From: Chloroflexota bacterium
Lineage (GTDB): Bacteria; Chloroflexota; Anaerolineae; Caldilineales; Caldilineaceae
Length of the DNA stretch: 64,000 nucleotides
Assembly (NCBI GenBank): GCA_003451595.1
Contig: DMDA01000019.1
Location: 35,904 to 99,903 of the forward strand
Direction of reading: 5' to 3'
Shown here: piece after piece, positions 16,655-27,900 of the stretch
Layout of the letters: the number at the start of each line of letters is the position of its first letter
Position numbering within the stretch: the first letter of the stretch is position 1
Translations under genes and position numbers: made by a program
The notes under the pieces: generated by a model
The model's database searches: none
What the model saw: only the letters and a program-made list of their open reading frames with translations
What the model was told of the DNA's origin: nothing

Positions 16655-18166
16655 TCATTTAGGGAAAATGCCAGTTTGAGTCAGTGCCTGCACGGTGATC
16701 ACCAGCCCTGCACCCACAATGAATAACGCCGAGGCAACCGGCGCCATTGTCAGGATGCGCCCGCTTTCGGGCAGGCGGGCAAACCACTTCCTAGCGTGGA
16801 CCATTGCTATGCCCATACCCGTCAGCACGGCCGCCAAACCGATGCTAAACATCACAATTAGCAACAGGCCAAAACCGACGCGACTTAAGCTGATGGCGCC
16901 CAACATTAACACCAGCGCTGAAGGGCACGGCAGCAACCCGCCGGAGACGCCCAGCGCCAGCAGCCCGCGCCACGTGATTGCCGGCGGCGGTAGATGGGAA
17001 TGTGTGTGACCATCATGGGCATGGCTGTGCGCAAGGTCGTGATCGTGACTGTACGAGTGACTGTGCGAGTGATCGTGGCGCTGATCCTTACCGTGTTGAT
17101 GGCTTCCTCTGCGTAGGCGGTTGCGCACCAACCCTGCGCCAATGAGGACTACTAGCAGACCAGACGCCGCACCTAGCCACGGATAGAGTTGTTCGGGTAG
17201 TATGAATTGTGAGAGCGCCAGCGTGACGAAGCCCAGGATGAAGACTCCTGCTGTATGGGTGATCGTCGTGGTTGCCCCTAATAGCGCTGCGTGACGCACC
17301 GTGCCGCGCGTGCCTACCAGATAGGCGGCGACAATGGTCTTGCCATGACCGGGTGAAAAGGCATGTAATGCACCCCAACCCAACGCCGCCAACATCGCCA
17401 GCGCCACCGCCCACGGGCTGGCATCAGAGATCGCCACCAGGTCGGCAAAAGGCTCCACGGCGCGACCGGTGGATGTGACAACTGCGGGTGCAGGTGCAAC
17501 TTCAGCGTGTGACGTCGGCGCAGCTGGTGTGGCGCTTATGGCAATGCGAAAGGCCGTCTGGCGCATATCGGGCGGCAGCGCCAGCAGGTCTTGTGGATAG
17601 GCAGCAAGCTGCTGGCTGATCTCTTGCTGCGGCGCATCCGAATCGAGCAGATTCACGCCCTCCTGCGGCGCCACCACGATCTCGCGCCAGCCGAGACGGT
17701 CAGCGTAATTTGTGTTGTACAGTGTAATCTCAGCCGTGCGTCCTGGTGCCTGCTGGCTAACGTAGTGGATCATCAGGCGCAAGGTGGGTAAGCTGGCTTG
17801 TCCGGGCGCAAAATGCAGATCAACAGACTCCACCTGCAACCACTGACGTTGACCATCGAATTTCAGGTTCAGACCAGCAGCCAGTTGCTGAGCGGTCTGT
17901 TGGCTGTAGGCGTTGCGCTCGGCTGGTGAGAGTTCGCCATCGCCGTCTGCATCAATGCGGCTGCGTTCGGTGTGCGTCGGAATCTCAGCCATATCCACCA
18001 CATAGAGTAGGCGCACCTGCTCTTGAGTCGGTTCGATCCGCACGTACTGATTGATGGTGAAGTTGCCTAATGGGTGTGCAGAGGCAGTTGTCACACAAAA
18101 CAACATAGTTAGCAGGGCTGCAACTGGGATGCTGAGGCGGCGATAATGTTGATTGTGAATCTGCAC
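16655..18166 (-). CDS. NicO/RcnA-type nickel/cobalt transporter with EF-hand-like exported N-terminal domain
   Basis: A 503-residue membrane protein. It starts with a signal peptide ending near THPL-type SAHPLGNFTINQYV, followed by an exported domain of about 200 residues that holds a DxDxDG calcium-loop-like sequence (RIDADGDGELSPAE) near residue 70. The membrane part has two conserved halves: LGWGALHAFSPGHGKTIVAA near 260 and GLLPCPSALVLMLGAISL near 410, joined by a loop of more than 20 histidines alternating with Asp and Ser (HDHSHSHSYSHDHD). These are marks of NicO/RcnA Ni(II)/Co(II) transporters. GTG is the start, with AGGAGG 6 nt upstream. It heads the DUF4331/TPR block, which suggests metal homeostasis or exported metalloproteins. 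Confidence 0.9.
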   Translation of the reverse strand: MQIHNQHYRRLSIPVAALLTMLFCVTTASAHPLGNFTINQYVRIEPTQEQVRLLYVVDMAEIPTHTERSRIDADGDGELSPAERNAYSQQTAQQLAAGLNLKFDGQRQWLQVESVDLHFAPGQASLPTLRLMIHYVSQQAPGRTAEITLYNTNYADRLGWREIVVAPQEGVNLLDSDAPQQEISQQLAAYPQDLLALPPDMRQTAFRIAISATPAAPTSHAEVAPAPAVVTSTGRAVEPFADLVAISDASPWAVALAMLAALGWGALHAFSPGHGKTIVAAYLVGTRGTVRHAALLGATTTITHTAGVFILGFVTLALSQFILPEQLYPWLGAASGLLVVLIGAGLVRNRLRRGSHQHGKDQRHDHSHSHSYSHDHDLAHSHAHDGHTHSHLPPPAITWRGLLALGVSGGLLPCPSALVLMLGAISLSRVGFGLLLIVMFSIGLAAVLTGMGIAMVHARKWFARLPESGRILTMAPVASALFIVGAGLVITVQALTQTGIFPK

Positions 18167-18226
18167 GGTTGACCTCCTGGCGCACTGTTTCCGTTGCTGA
18201 TCATGTTTTCTGATGCAACGTTAGGT

Positions 18227-18255
18227 CAGGCGCCTGTGCGTTTGACAGCCTGTCA
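18227..18255. promoter_or_regulatory. Two adjacent short palindromes upstream of the Ni/Co transporter gene
   Basis: caggcgcctg (18227-18236) and tgacag-c-ctgtca (18243-18255) lie 60-90 bp before the GTG of the transporter gene, in the only long gap that could hold its promoter. They could be binding sites for a metal-responsive regulator. No clear -35/-10 pair was found, so this is tentative. Confidence 0.25.
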
Positions 18256-18343
18256 GGTGTTCACTTTGTACTCAATCTCTGTTCAGGATGCCACGCACTG
18301 ATGGCGCCAGGCGCGGCGGACAGCGGCATTTGGTGCTGATTGA

Positions 18344-18918
18344 GCCACTTTCGACACGGTTGACATCCGCCAGGGCGGGGGCGGCGAAGTCGGCTACTGT
18401 GTCTTCACTGATGGCAGCGAGTGCGAGGAGTGGGAGCTGATGCGCGGCGAGTGTGCGTCAGGGCAGCAGGCGGCGGCAGCCTTCGATGTTCCCTTCGCAT
18501 ATTGTACTGCGGCTGGCGCCATCGATATGCCCGACATGCGCTTCACCGGTGAGCAGCCGCCCGCCGCAGTGATCGAAAGCATCCGCCAAGCGCTCGGTGC
18601 ACCGGTCGATACGCCGAAAGATTTCTACAAAAATGGGGCCTTCTGGCGCTGTGCCGACACGGCCAGGTCAAGGCGTGCTTAGTCGGCGCAACCTCCCCTG
18701 CGAGGCAAAAGCCGACCTGAGCGAGACGCCCAACGACGACACTGTGGTGTTCTGCAAAGAGAACCCGAATGCCGAGGTCGTGCCGGCTGCGCCGCCGGGC
18801 GCGCCACCGTCTTCGCCTGGAACTGCGCCGACGGCGCGCCGGTCAAGGGTGAGCAGAGGTGCTAAACGCCGATGGACAGGGTTGTGTGGCAGAGTACCGG
18901 TATGTGATCGAGCCATAG
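18344..18918 (+). pseudogene. Decayed DUF333-type secreted protein gene with at least four frameshifts
   Basis: Fragments in successive frames read as one protein. 18362 onward gives GYCVFTDGSECEEWELMRGE, the DUF333 signature, continuing to about 18660 (FWRCAD). After a shift comes GQVKACLVGA, then LPCEAKADLSETPNDDTVVF near 18695, then AGRATVFAWNCADGAPV near 18795-18845, then EVLNADGQGCVAEYRYVIEP and a TAG stop at 18916-18918. The order matches a family known in Chloroflexota, where DUF333 is followed by a Cys-rich extracellular part. A stop at 18341 cuts the frame upstream and no start or signal peptide was found. Decay is more likely than sequencing error because the shifts are many and the start is also gone. 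Confidence 0.7.
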
Positions 18919-18969
18919 CCAGACAGCGGCACAGCGTGACTGTGCAGAGGTCTGATCTGCATAGCCGTT

Positions 18970-19015
18970 ATCAGTACAAAAAGCGCCTGCATTCGCAGGC
19001 GCTTTTTGTACTGAT
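18970..19015. terminator. Bidirectional hairpin terminator with 21-bp perfect stem
   Basis: Arms beginning cagtacaaaaagcgcctgc pair perfectly around attc, with two extra A-T pairs outside. GC-rich centre and A5/T5 tracts on the outer stem give the shape of a Rho-independent terminator working on both strands. It lies between the pseudogene and the convergent Uma2 gene. Confidence 0.8.
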
Positions 19016-19124
19016 GTTCGACTCCGCACCTACCGTGTGGTGTGTGGGCGTGAACCTTGCGAAACAGGTGGGTGTCCGCTGGGCGCTTCTGTCTTGCCCG
19101 AAGAGGGCTATCCATTGACCAACT

Positions 19125-19751
19125 TCAAGACGCAGCAGCAAAGACAGCATCCACATCAACGGTAAAGCCGGGCAGCAGCAGCGAGGTCGCCTGTTCGCCG
19201 GCGCCGAACTCGCCATGTACAGCGTAACGGAACTCGTTGACGCTTCCGCCCTCCAACGTTAGCACAGTAATGCGAGTTGTAGTTGGGTCGACGATCCAAT
19301 ACTCAGGGATGCCGGCCTGCGCATACTCGCGGCGCTTGATCTCCAGATCGCGGCGCGGGTCGTCGGGGCTGACGACTTCAATCACCAGGTCGGCACCCTG
19401 GGCAAATGCGTCGGTGGATCGTTGGCTGCGTGCGTTGGTCAGAAAAAGAATATCCGGCTCGCGATACTTGCCGGGCCATAGTTGTACCCGGTAGGGGGCA
19501 AAAAAGACTTCACCCAAACCACGCATTGTGACAAATAACGACAGCAATTGAAACAGATACGCTACCAGCCGTTGGTGAGTTCGCGTGGGCATGACAAGCA
19601 CCTCGACAGTTCCGTGTGAAAATTCGACGAGATGATTGGTCGTCAAGGCGAGATATTCTTCTTCACTCCACTGGCCCTGGTGCGGAAAAATCTGGGCAAT
19701 TCCCCAGGCAGGTTCAGCAGTGACTGTCGGCGTCAGTACAGCGGTTGCCAT
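19125..19751 (-). CDS. Uma2 family endonuclease-fold protein
   Basis: A 208-residue protein of the Uma2 (DUF820) family, with the PD-(D/E)XK restriction fold. Catalytic-type residues are visible in REPDILFL, DLVIEVVSPDD and the following EIKRREYAQAGIPEYWIVDP. The ATG at 19751 is preceded by GGAG and matches the family N-terminus; an in-frame start nine codons upstream is weaker. It is 32 bp after the acyl-CoA synthetase gene on the same strand. Uma2 genes are abundant in Chloroflexota and Cyanobacteria and their roles are mostly unknown. Confidence 0.88.
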   Translation of the reverse strand: MATAVLTPTVTAEPAWGIAQIFPHQGQWSEEEYLALTTNHLVEFSHGTVEVLVMPTRTHQRLVAYLFQLLSLFVTMRGLGEVFFAPYRVQLWPGKYREPDILFLTNARSQRSTDAFAQGADLVIEVVSPDDPRRDLEIKRREYAQAGIPEYWIVDPTTTRITVLTLEGGSVNEFRYAVHGEFGAGEQATSLLLPGFTVDVDAVFAAAS

Positions 19752-19783
19752 TTGTGCTCTCCTTTTCCGGCGGCGCAACGAGA

Positions 19784-21748
<1,965 letters not shown>

Positions 21749-21882
21749 CGTGACTCACCTCCTGGCAGATAGATTCCTTGAACATCAAAACTTGACCTTT
21801 CGATTTTCAAGGATGTGATGCTGAACAACGCAATTCCGCAACTTGCCGAGAAACTGCGCCGCCCCTGAGAAAAACGGCGTCG

Positions 21883-22419
21883 TCACCGGTCTACGTCGGC
21901 GACCCAACGGCCATACCAATCGGCGATGGTTCTCCGATGGAGTGACGCCCACAACTGCCAGACTGCCTGAATGTAGGCGATGGCTCGTTCTGTGCGCGCT
22001 TGCGGCGTCGCGCCCGCGACGATGTCGGCAAGCGTCAGGCTGCCGCTGAAGTCGGGCGGTGTGAGCCAGGCAAAGCGGGCATGACGGTCAGCCGCCGCGC
22101 CGCGCACCGCCCGCAGGCGGATCCACAGCGCCTGTTCCGGCGCGACACCGGCTTCCAGCACGCCGTAGAGCGCCAGCAGATGCACCGCCACCGACTGAAT
22201 CGCCTGGGGTGAAGGTTGACCAGGATGCTGCGCCATGTAGGCGTCGAGCAGCAACCCCGTGAGCGGATGCGGCGCCAACGGCGGCTCACCGGCGTTGACC
22301 AATGCCGAGAACATCGCCCAACACGCAGGCGACGCGCCCACATAACGATGGGTGGCGCCCTCCACCGCCGGCAGCCAGGCTTTACAGTCGGGGCATTGTT
22401 GCATTTGTGTGTGGTGCAT
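21883..22419 (-). CDS. DUF5946 family protein
   Basis: About 178 residues. The N-terminus MQQCPDCKAWLPAVEGATHR has a CxxC and is followed by ASPACWAMFSALV, HPLTGLLLDAYMAQHPGQPS and a helical C-terminus, the arrangement of DUF5946 proteins, whose function is not known. No signal peptide is present. The start is unsure: ATG 22419 (MHHTQMQQC) and ATG 22404 fit the family, and the frame stays open to 22536, but no clear ribosome site decides. It is divergent from the SBP-NBR1 gene at 22593. Confidence 0.72.
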   Translation of the reverse strand: MHHTQMQQCPDCKAWLPAVEGATHRYVGASPACWAMFSALVNAGEPPLAPHPLTGLLLDAYMAQHPGQPSPQAIQSVAVHLLALYGVLEAGVAPEQALWIRLRAVRGAAADRHARFAWLTPPDFSGSLTLADIVAGATPQARTERAIAYIQAVWQLWASLHRRTIADWYGRWVADVDR

Positions 22420-22592
22420 GCCGAAATTGTAGTCGTGCAGCGCCCAGATGCCAAGACAGGCGACGGATTTGCTCTTTTCCTTTGGGGCAGACATAATGCT
22501 GAAACCTGTGATGCCTAGCGCCAAGTGCCATGTCACAGCTGGAATCTAGCAAGCGCACAATTGAAACAATCCAATGGAGGTAGACGAGGCGT

Positions 22593-24662
22593 ATGCGGCG
22601 AACATGGCGAAGTAGCTGGTGGCTGGCAGCATTGGCGTTGCTGGTGGCTCTATTACCGGGGGTGTTGCTGGCGGCCAATGCTGTTGTTGTGCGCCAGCAG
22701 TCGGCGCCCGATCCGGCGACCGACTGGGAGCGTGTTCAGTCGGCGGGGAAACTTGTCTTTGGCACGGCGGCGGATTATCCGCCCTTTGAGTTTTACAACA
22801 GCAATTTCGAGCTGGACGGCTTCGACATCGCACTGGCGCGCGCCATTGGTGAAAAGCTGGGAGTGGCTGTCGAATTCAATGACTTTGCCTTTGATGGCCT
22901 GATCAACGCGGTGCAACTGGGAACTGTGGATGCCGCCATCGGCGCCATCTCGGTGACGCCTGACCGGCAACAGGTCGTCGACTTCACCAATCTTTACTTT
23001 ATCGGCAATAGCGTGACGCTGGCGACGACAGCGTTCACCGACACGATCACGTCGGCAGCCGACTTCAGTGGCAAGCGCGTCGGAGTACAGCGCGGCACCA
23101 CCTACCATGTATGGGCGCAGCACAAATTGGTCGACGCTGGCGTGATTCCGCAGGACGCCCTTGCAATCTACGCGACGCCGAGTGCGATCATTCGTGATCT
23201 GCGCAACGGCACCATCGACGTGGGGCTACTGGGTGAGTTGACCGCCAATCTTGCCATCCAGCGCAGCCCGGACTTACAAGTTGTTGGCGAGCAATTCAAT
23301 CAACAACAGTTCGCCATCGCCGCCGGCAAGGGCAGCAGCCTGATCGAACCGCTCAATCAGGCCTTGATCGCTCTGCAGAGCGACGGCACCTTTGCCGACC
23401 TGGTCACGCGATACCTGCAAGTCAACCCGACTGGTGTGACTCCCGATGAACAGAGCGCCAGCGTTGAGAATGCACCGCCGGCGCCTACGACCGCGCCAAC
23501 GCCGTGCATCGACAGCATGGCCTTTGTCGCCGACCTCAATTTAGACGACAAGAATATGTCTGCGCCGCCAATCATGGCGTCGGGTCAGGATTTTGTGAAA
23601 AGCTGGCGCGTGCTCAACAACGGCACCTGCGACTGGACGCCTGACTATGTTCTGGCATATGTCAACGGCAATCGCATCGAGGCATCCATGGGAGGCAGCG
23701 CTGTAGCAGTCGGTCGCACGGTCAAGCCGGGCGAGATGGTCGATCTCTCTGTCAGCCTGCGCGCACCGCAAGTATATGGCGTCTTCCAGGGCTTCTGGCA
23801 GATGCGCAACGCCCTGGGAATGTATTTTGGCGAAGTTGTGTGGGTTGGCATCCAGGTGCCCGATCCTAACCCTCCGGCGCCCCCGCCTCCGCCACCCACG
23901 CAAGACATCAATCCGAATCTGCGCGCCGACAGCAACTACATCGCGCCAGGACAATGCACAACGATTCGCTGGGATGTCGACAATGTCAGCGCCGTTTATT
24001 TTATCGATGGCGGCAGCCAACAAGGCGTCGGCGGCCATGATACGCGCAACGTCTGCCCCGGCGGCTCGACAAACTATACCCTGCGCGTGGTGGATCGCAC
24101 CGGCGCCAGCCATGACTACTCGATTACCATCAATGTGACCGGCGCCCCAGATTACAGCATCAATTTCTGGGCTGACGCCACGAACCTCAACGGCGGGCAG
24201 TGCACGCGGCTGCGTTGGGACGTGCGCAACGTGCAGGCGGTCTATCTCGATGGCGAGGGTGTGGCGGGCGTTAGCGACCGCGAAGTCTGCCCCAGCAGCA
24301 CCAGAACCTACACCTTGCAGGTCATCAAATATGATGGCGGCCAGGAGGCGCGCCAGGTGACGATTAACGTCAGCAACCCTCAGCCGCCGCCTGCGCAGCT
24401 GCCGGTCATCCGCCGATTCAAGGTTAGCAGCAATCAGATTCCGCGCGGGCAGTGCGTTAGCTTCGAGTGGCGCACCGACAACGCACAGGGCGTCAACCTG
24501 TTGCGCAATGGCGGCGCTGTGGTTGCGGGCGGGCCTGGCAACGGCTCCGCACAAGACTGCCCGGACGCCGTCGGCTTATACGAGTATAAGCTGGTCGCCT
24601 ATGGCGTTGGGCAAACGGAGCAGAGTCTGACGGTCAACGTCATCGGCCCGCAGCCACGTTAG
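22593..24662 (+). CDS. Secreted fusion: family 3 solute-binding domain, NBR1-like Ig domain and three Ig-like repeats
   Basis: A 689-residue exported protein. Residues 1-30 are a signal peptide or anchor (WWLAALALLVALLPGVLLA). Residues ~45-280 are an amino-acid-type (SBP family 3) binding domain: KLVFGTAADYPPFEFYNSNF, LDGFDIALARAIGEKLGV, DAAIGAISVTPDRQQVVDFT. Residues ~310-425 are an NBR1-like Ig domain (KSWRVLNNGTCDWTPDY, FQGFWQMRN). A proline linker leads to three repeats of about 80 residues with the pattern GQC-T-W-V-N-AVY (APGQCTTIRWDVDNVSAVYF, NGGQCTRLRWDVRNVQAVYL, PRGQCVSFEWRTDNAQGVNL). No permease or ATPase is adjacent, so it may be a surface sensor or binding protein and not part of an ABC importer. 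Confidence 0.88.
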   Translation: MRRTWRSSWWLAALALLVALLPGVLLAANAVVVRQQSAPDPATDWERVQSAGKLVFGTAADYPPFEFYNSNFELDGFDIALARAIGEKLGVAVEFNDFAFDGLINAVQLGTVDAAIGAISVTPDRQQVVDFTNLYFIGNSVTLATTAFTDTITSAADFSGKRVGVQRGTTYHVWAQHKLVDAGVIPQDALAIYATPSAIIRDLRNGTIDVGLLGELTANLAIQRSPDLQVVGEQFNQQQFAIAAGKGSSLIEPLNQALIALQSDGTFADLVTRYLQVNPTGVTPDEQSASVENAPPAPTTAPTPCIDSMAFVADLNLDDKNMSAPPIMASGQDFVKSWRVLNNGTCDWTPDYVLAYVNGNRIEASMGGSAVAVGRTVKPGEMVDLSVSLRAPQVYGVFQGFWQMRNALGMYFGEVVWVGIQVPDPNPPAPPPPPPTQDINPNLRADSNYIAPGQCTTIRWDVDNVSAVYFIDGGSQQGVGGHDTRNVCPGGSTNYTLRVVDRTGASHDYSITINVTGAPDYSINFWADATNLNGGQCTRLRWDVRNVQAVYLDGEGVAGVSDREVCPSSTRTYTLQVIKYDGGQEARQVTINVSNPQPPPAQLPVIRRFKVSSNQIPRGQCVSFEWRTDNAQGVNLLRNGGAVVAGGPGNGSAQDCPDAVGLYEYKLVAYGVGQTEQSLTVNVIGPQPR

Positions 24663-24728
24663 CGCAAACAACGGGGTCAGCCGATCGACTCGATGGCCAG
24701 ATTGAGATTTGAGCAGCGCAATGGTGCG

Positions 24729-24778
24729 TGTGACGTGTTGCGTATATGATGCCGGCGCGGCACACGCAACACGTCACA
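24729..24778. repeat. GTGTTGCGT inverted repeat in a gene gap
   Basis: tgtgacgtgttgcgt (24729-24743) pairs with acgcaacacgtcaca (24764-24778) over 15 bp around a 20-nt loop. It lies in the 296-bp gap 24663-24958, where I see no gene. A related imperfect stem is at 37661-37695. It may be the terminator of the gene before it. Confidence 0.5.
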
Positions 24779-24958
24779 TCCACATCCAACACCGGACCGC
24801 TCTTCAGTGCGCTTCCAAGCGGTGTGCGCCTGGCGTGGCGCAGACGCTTCAACGATGCTTCTGCGCAAAAATGTTACGCCATTTTCCTGATGAATCAGTC
24901 TCTGACACTCCATATAATGAGCGAGACGCGGAGGGTTTCTGTATCAGGGAGTTGAGCC

Positions 24959-27900
24959 TTGCAATTCACGCCTCTCCTACCCATCTACCTGATTGCTGTC
25001 GGCGTGTCACTCTTTGTTGCCTTCCAGACATGGCAACATCGGCGCACGCCAGGCGCGCGTGATCTGACTTTGTTGATGGTTGCCGCGTCTCTCTGGGCGC
25101 TGGCGGATGGGATGGCGTTGGCTGCCAACACACTCTCGCTCAAAATCTTTTTTTCCAAGCTCAGTCATATTGGCATCCAGGCGGTGCCGGTCTTCTTCTT
25201 GCTCTTTGCCCTGAGTTTTACTAATGCGGCATCGGTGCTGACGCTGCGACAACGCTACATGCTTTGGATCGTCCCCGTGTTGGCGATGCTAACCGCCATG
25301 ACCAATGACTGGCATCATCTGTTTTGGCCGGAAGTGACGCTGGTGGAAACCTCTTATGGTCTCGAGGACGACTACAGTCATGGCGTTCTGTTCTGGGTTG
25401 CCGCTGCCTATTCTTATAGCTTGATTCTCATCGCAACCGTGCTGTTGTTGCGTGCTGCATTTGCCAATGTACATCGGTATCGATTGCAGGCGAGCGTGAT
25501 GGTGCTGGCCGCTGCCATCCCCTGGGTCGCCAACATGATCTACATTTTCGACCTGACGCCGTGGCCGTGGCTCGATTTGACTGCAATTGCTTTCTCCCTG
25601 ACCGGCGCCCTGCTGGCCTGGGCGCTCTTGCGCCTGGGGCTGCTGCATATCTTGCCAGTGGCGCGCACCCAACTGGTCGAACTCATGAACGAAGGCATGG
25701 TTGTCGTCGATACACGCAATATCCTGGTCGATATCAACCCGGCTGGCGCCGCACTGCTGCAGATTGACGCCGCGTCTGCTGTGGGGCGCCCCCTCTTTGA
25801 TGTCAGCGAAGCTGGCGCCCTCATCGTGCATCAGATCGGTCGATTGAGCCGCTCTGGCGCAGTCGTCGAGGTGGCAATGCCTTCTGGGGCGACGCTGGAG
25901 GTGCGTTCTTCGGCGTTGCGTTCGCGCAGCAATCGCCCGCTGGGCGCCCTATTGTTGCTGCGCGATGTGACGGACAGCAAGCGCGCCGAAAAAGAGTTGC
26001 GTGAGAGCGAAGAGCGCTATCGCACGCTATACACCAAAGCACCAGCTATGCTGCATTCCATCGACCGCAAGGGGCGCATCATTAGCGTCACCGACTACTG
26101 GCTAGAACAAATGGGGTATGCGCTCAGCGAAGTGCTTGGCCACCAAATCACCGAGTTCATGACGGAGGAATCGCGTCACCGCGCGCGCGATGGTTGGTTG
26201 CCCACTTTTTTCGCCGAAGAACCTGTCAAAGAAATACCCTACGAGTTTGTGCGGCGCAACGGCGCTGTGATCGAGGCGCTAGTTGCTGCCGTGGCGGAAC
26301 GCGATGCCAACGGTCAGGCCGTACGCGCCTTGACCGTTGTGCAGGACGTCACTGAGCGCAATCAGGCCTGGCGCGAGTTGCAGGAAAGTGAACGGCGCTA
26401 TCGCACCCTCATCGACTATGCTCCCTTTCCGGCTTTGGTGACAACGATCGACAGCGGGCTGGTCCTGTACCACAATGCTTCGGCGGAGGCGCTGTTCGAG
26501 GTGGAAGGGTTGCCCCCACAGGCGCTCACTGCTCAAGATTTCTATGTCGATAGCGCCGACCGCCAGATGATTTTGCAGCGCCTGCGCACCGAACAGCGCG
26601 TCCTCAATGCTGAGGTGCAGATGCAGACCGCACACGGACGCCGGCTGTGGGTGTTGATGTCCGCAATTCCTGTTGAGTTTGCGGGTGAGCAGGCAGTCTT
26701 CAGCATCTTCAATGACATCACCGAGCGCCGCGCCATGGACGAACGTCTGCGCGAGAGCGAACGACGCTATCGTCTATTAGCTGAGAATGCGGCGGATGTC
26801 ATCTGGATGCTGGATTTCGACCTGCAGGTGCTCTACTGCAGCCCATCGGTTGCCCGCTTGACAGGTTACACGGCCGAGGAGGTGATGGGGCGGGCGCCGG
26901 AATTCCCCATTGCAGCCGAGTCGCGCGCCGCAATGGGCGACGCGTTGACGCAATTGGTCAACGCCGGCCGCAATGGCGCCATCGCCCCCGTGCTAGACCT
27001 GGAAATCGCCGTGGAGCGCAAGGATCACAGCCTGGTCTGGACCGATACGACATTACAGGTGATGTATGACCAGCAGCAGCCTGTCGGTATTCTGGGCGTC
27101 ACGCGTGACATCACCGTGCGGCGCGAGGCGCAGGAGGCGATGCGCCTGGCAAAGGAGGCAGCGGAGGCTGCCACTCAGGCCAAGAGCGAATTCCTCGCCA
27201 ACATGAGTCATGAAATCCGCACCCCGATGAATGCCATCATTGGCATGACGAGCCTGCTATTGAGCACGTCGCTTACCCCAGAGCAGCAAGATTTTGTTGA
27301 GACCGTGCGCAACAGCAGCGAAAATCTCCTGTTAATCATCAACGACATCCTGGACTTCTCCAAGATTGAATCCGGCAAGCTTGAACTGGAGCACCACCCG
27401 TTCGCCCTGTTGCCCTGCATCGAGTCGGCGTTGGATCTGGTGTCGATGCAGGCGGCGCAAAAACAACTGGAGTTGACCTATGCCGCGCAAGGCGAGCCGC
27501 CCGACATGGTGGTGGGTGATTCAACGCGGCTGCGCCAGGTGTTGGTCAACCTTTTGAGCAATGCCGTCAAGTTCACCGACCGAGGTGAAGTTAACCTGCG
27601 CCTGCACGCCGAACCTGCGCCGACATCACTGACCAGCGCCGGCGCACCTCAATACTTGTTGCACTTCGAGGTGCAGGACAGCGGCATCGGCATCCCGCCC
27701 GAACGTCAGGCGCAGCTCTTCCAATCCTTCAGTCAGCTAGACGCCTCTACGACGCGGCGCTTTGGCGGCACCGGCCTGGGGCTGGCGATCTCGCGACGGC
27801 TCATCGAGTTGATGGGTGGCGCCATCTGGGTAGAGAGTGAAGGCGCCGGACGCGGCTCCACCTTTCATGTGACGCTGACGCTGCCTGCCGCCCCAAGCCA

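Noticed and set aside
18597..19118. A 173-residue plus-strand frame as a gene
   Set aside because: It stitches frameshifted parts of the DUF333 relic to antisense and terminator sequence; only pieces of it are protein-like.
23541..24554. A 337-residue minus-strand frame
   Set aside because: It is antisense to the SBP-NBR1 fusion gene and shows no known domain.
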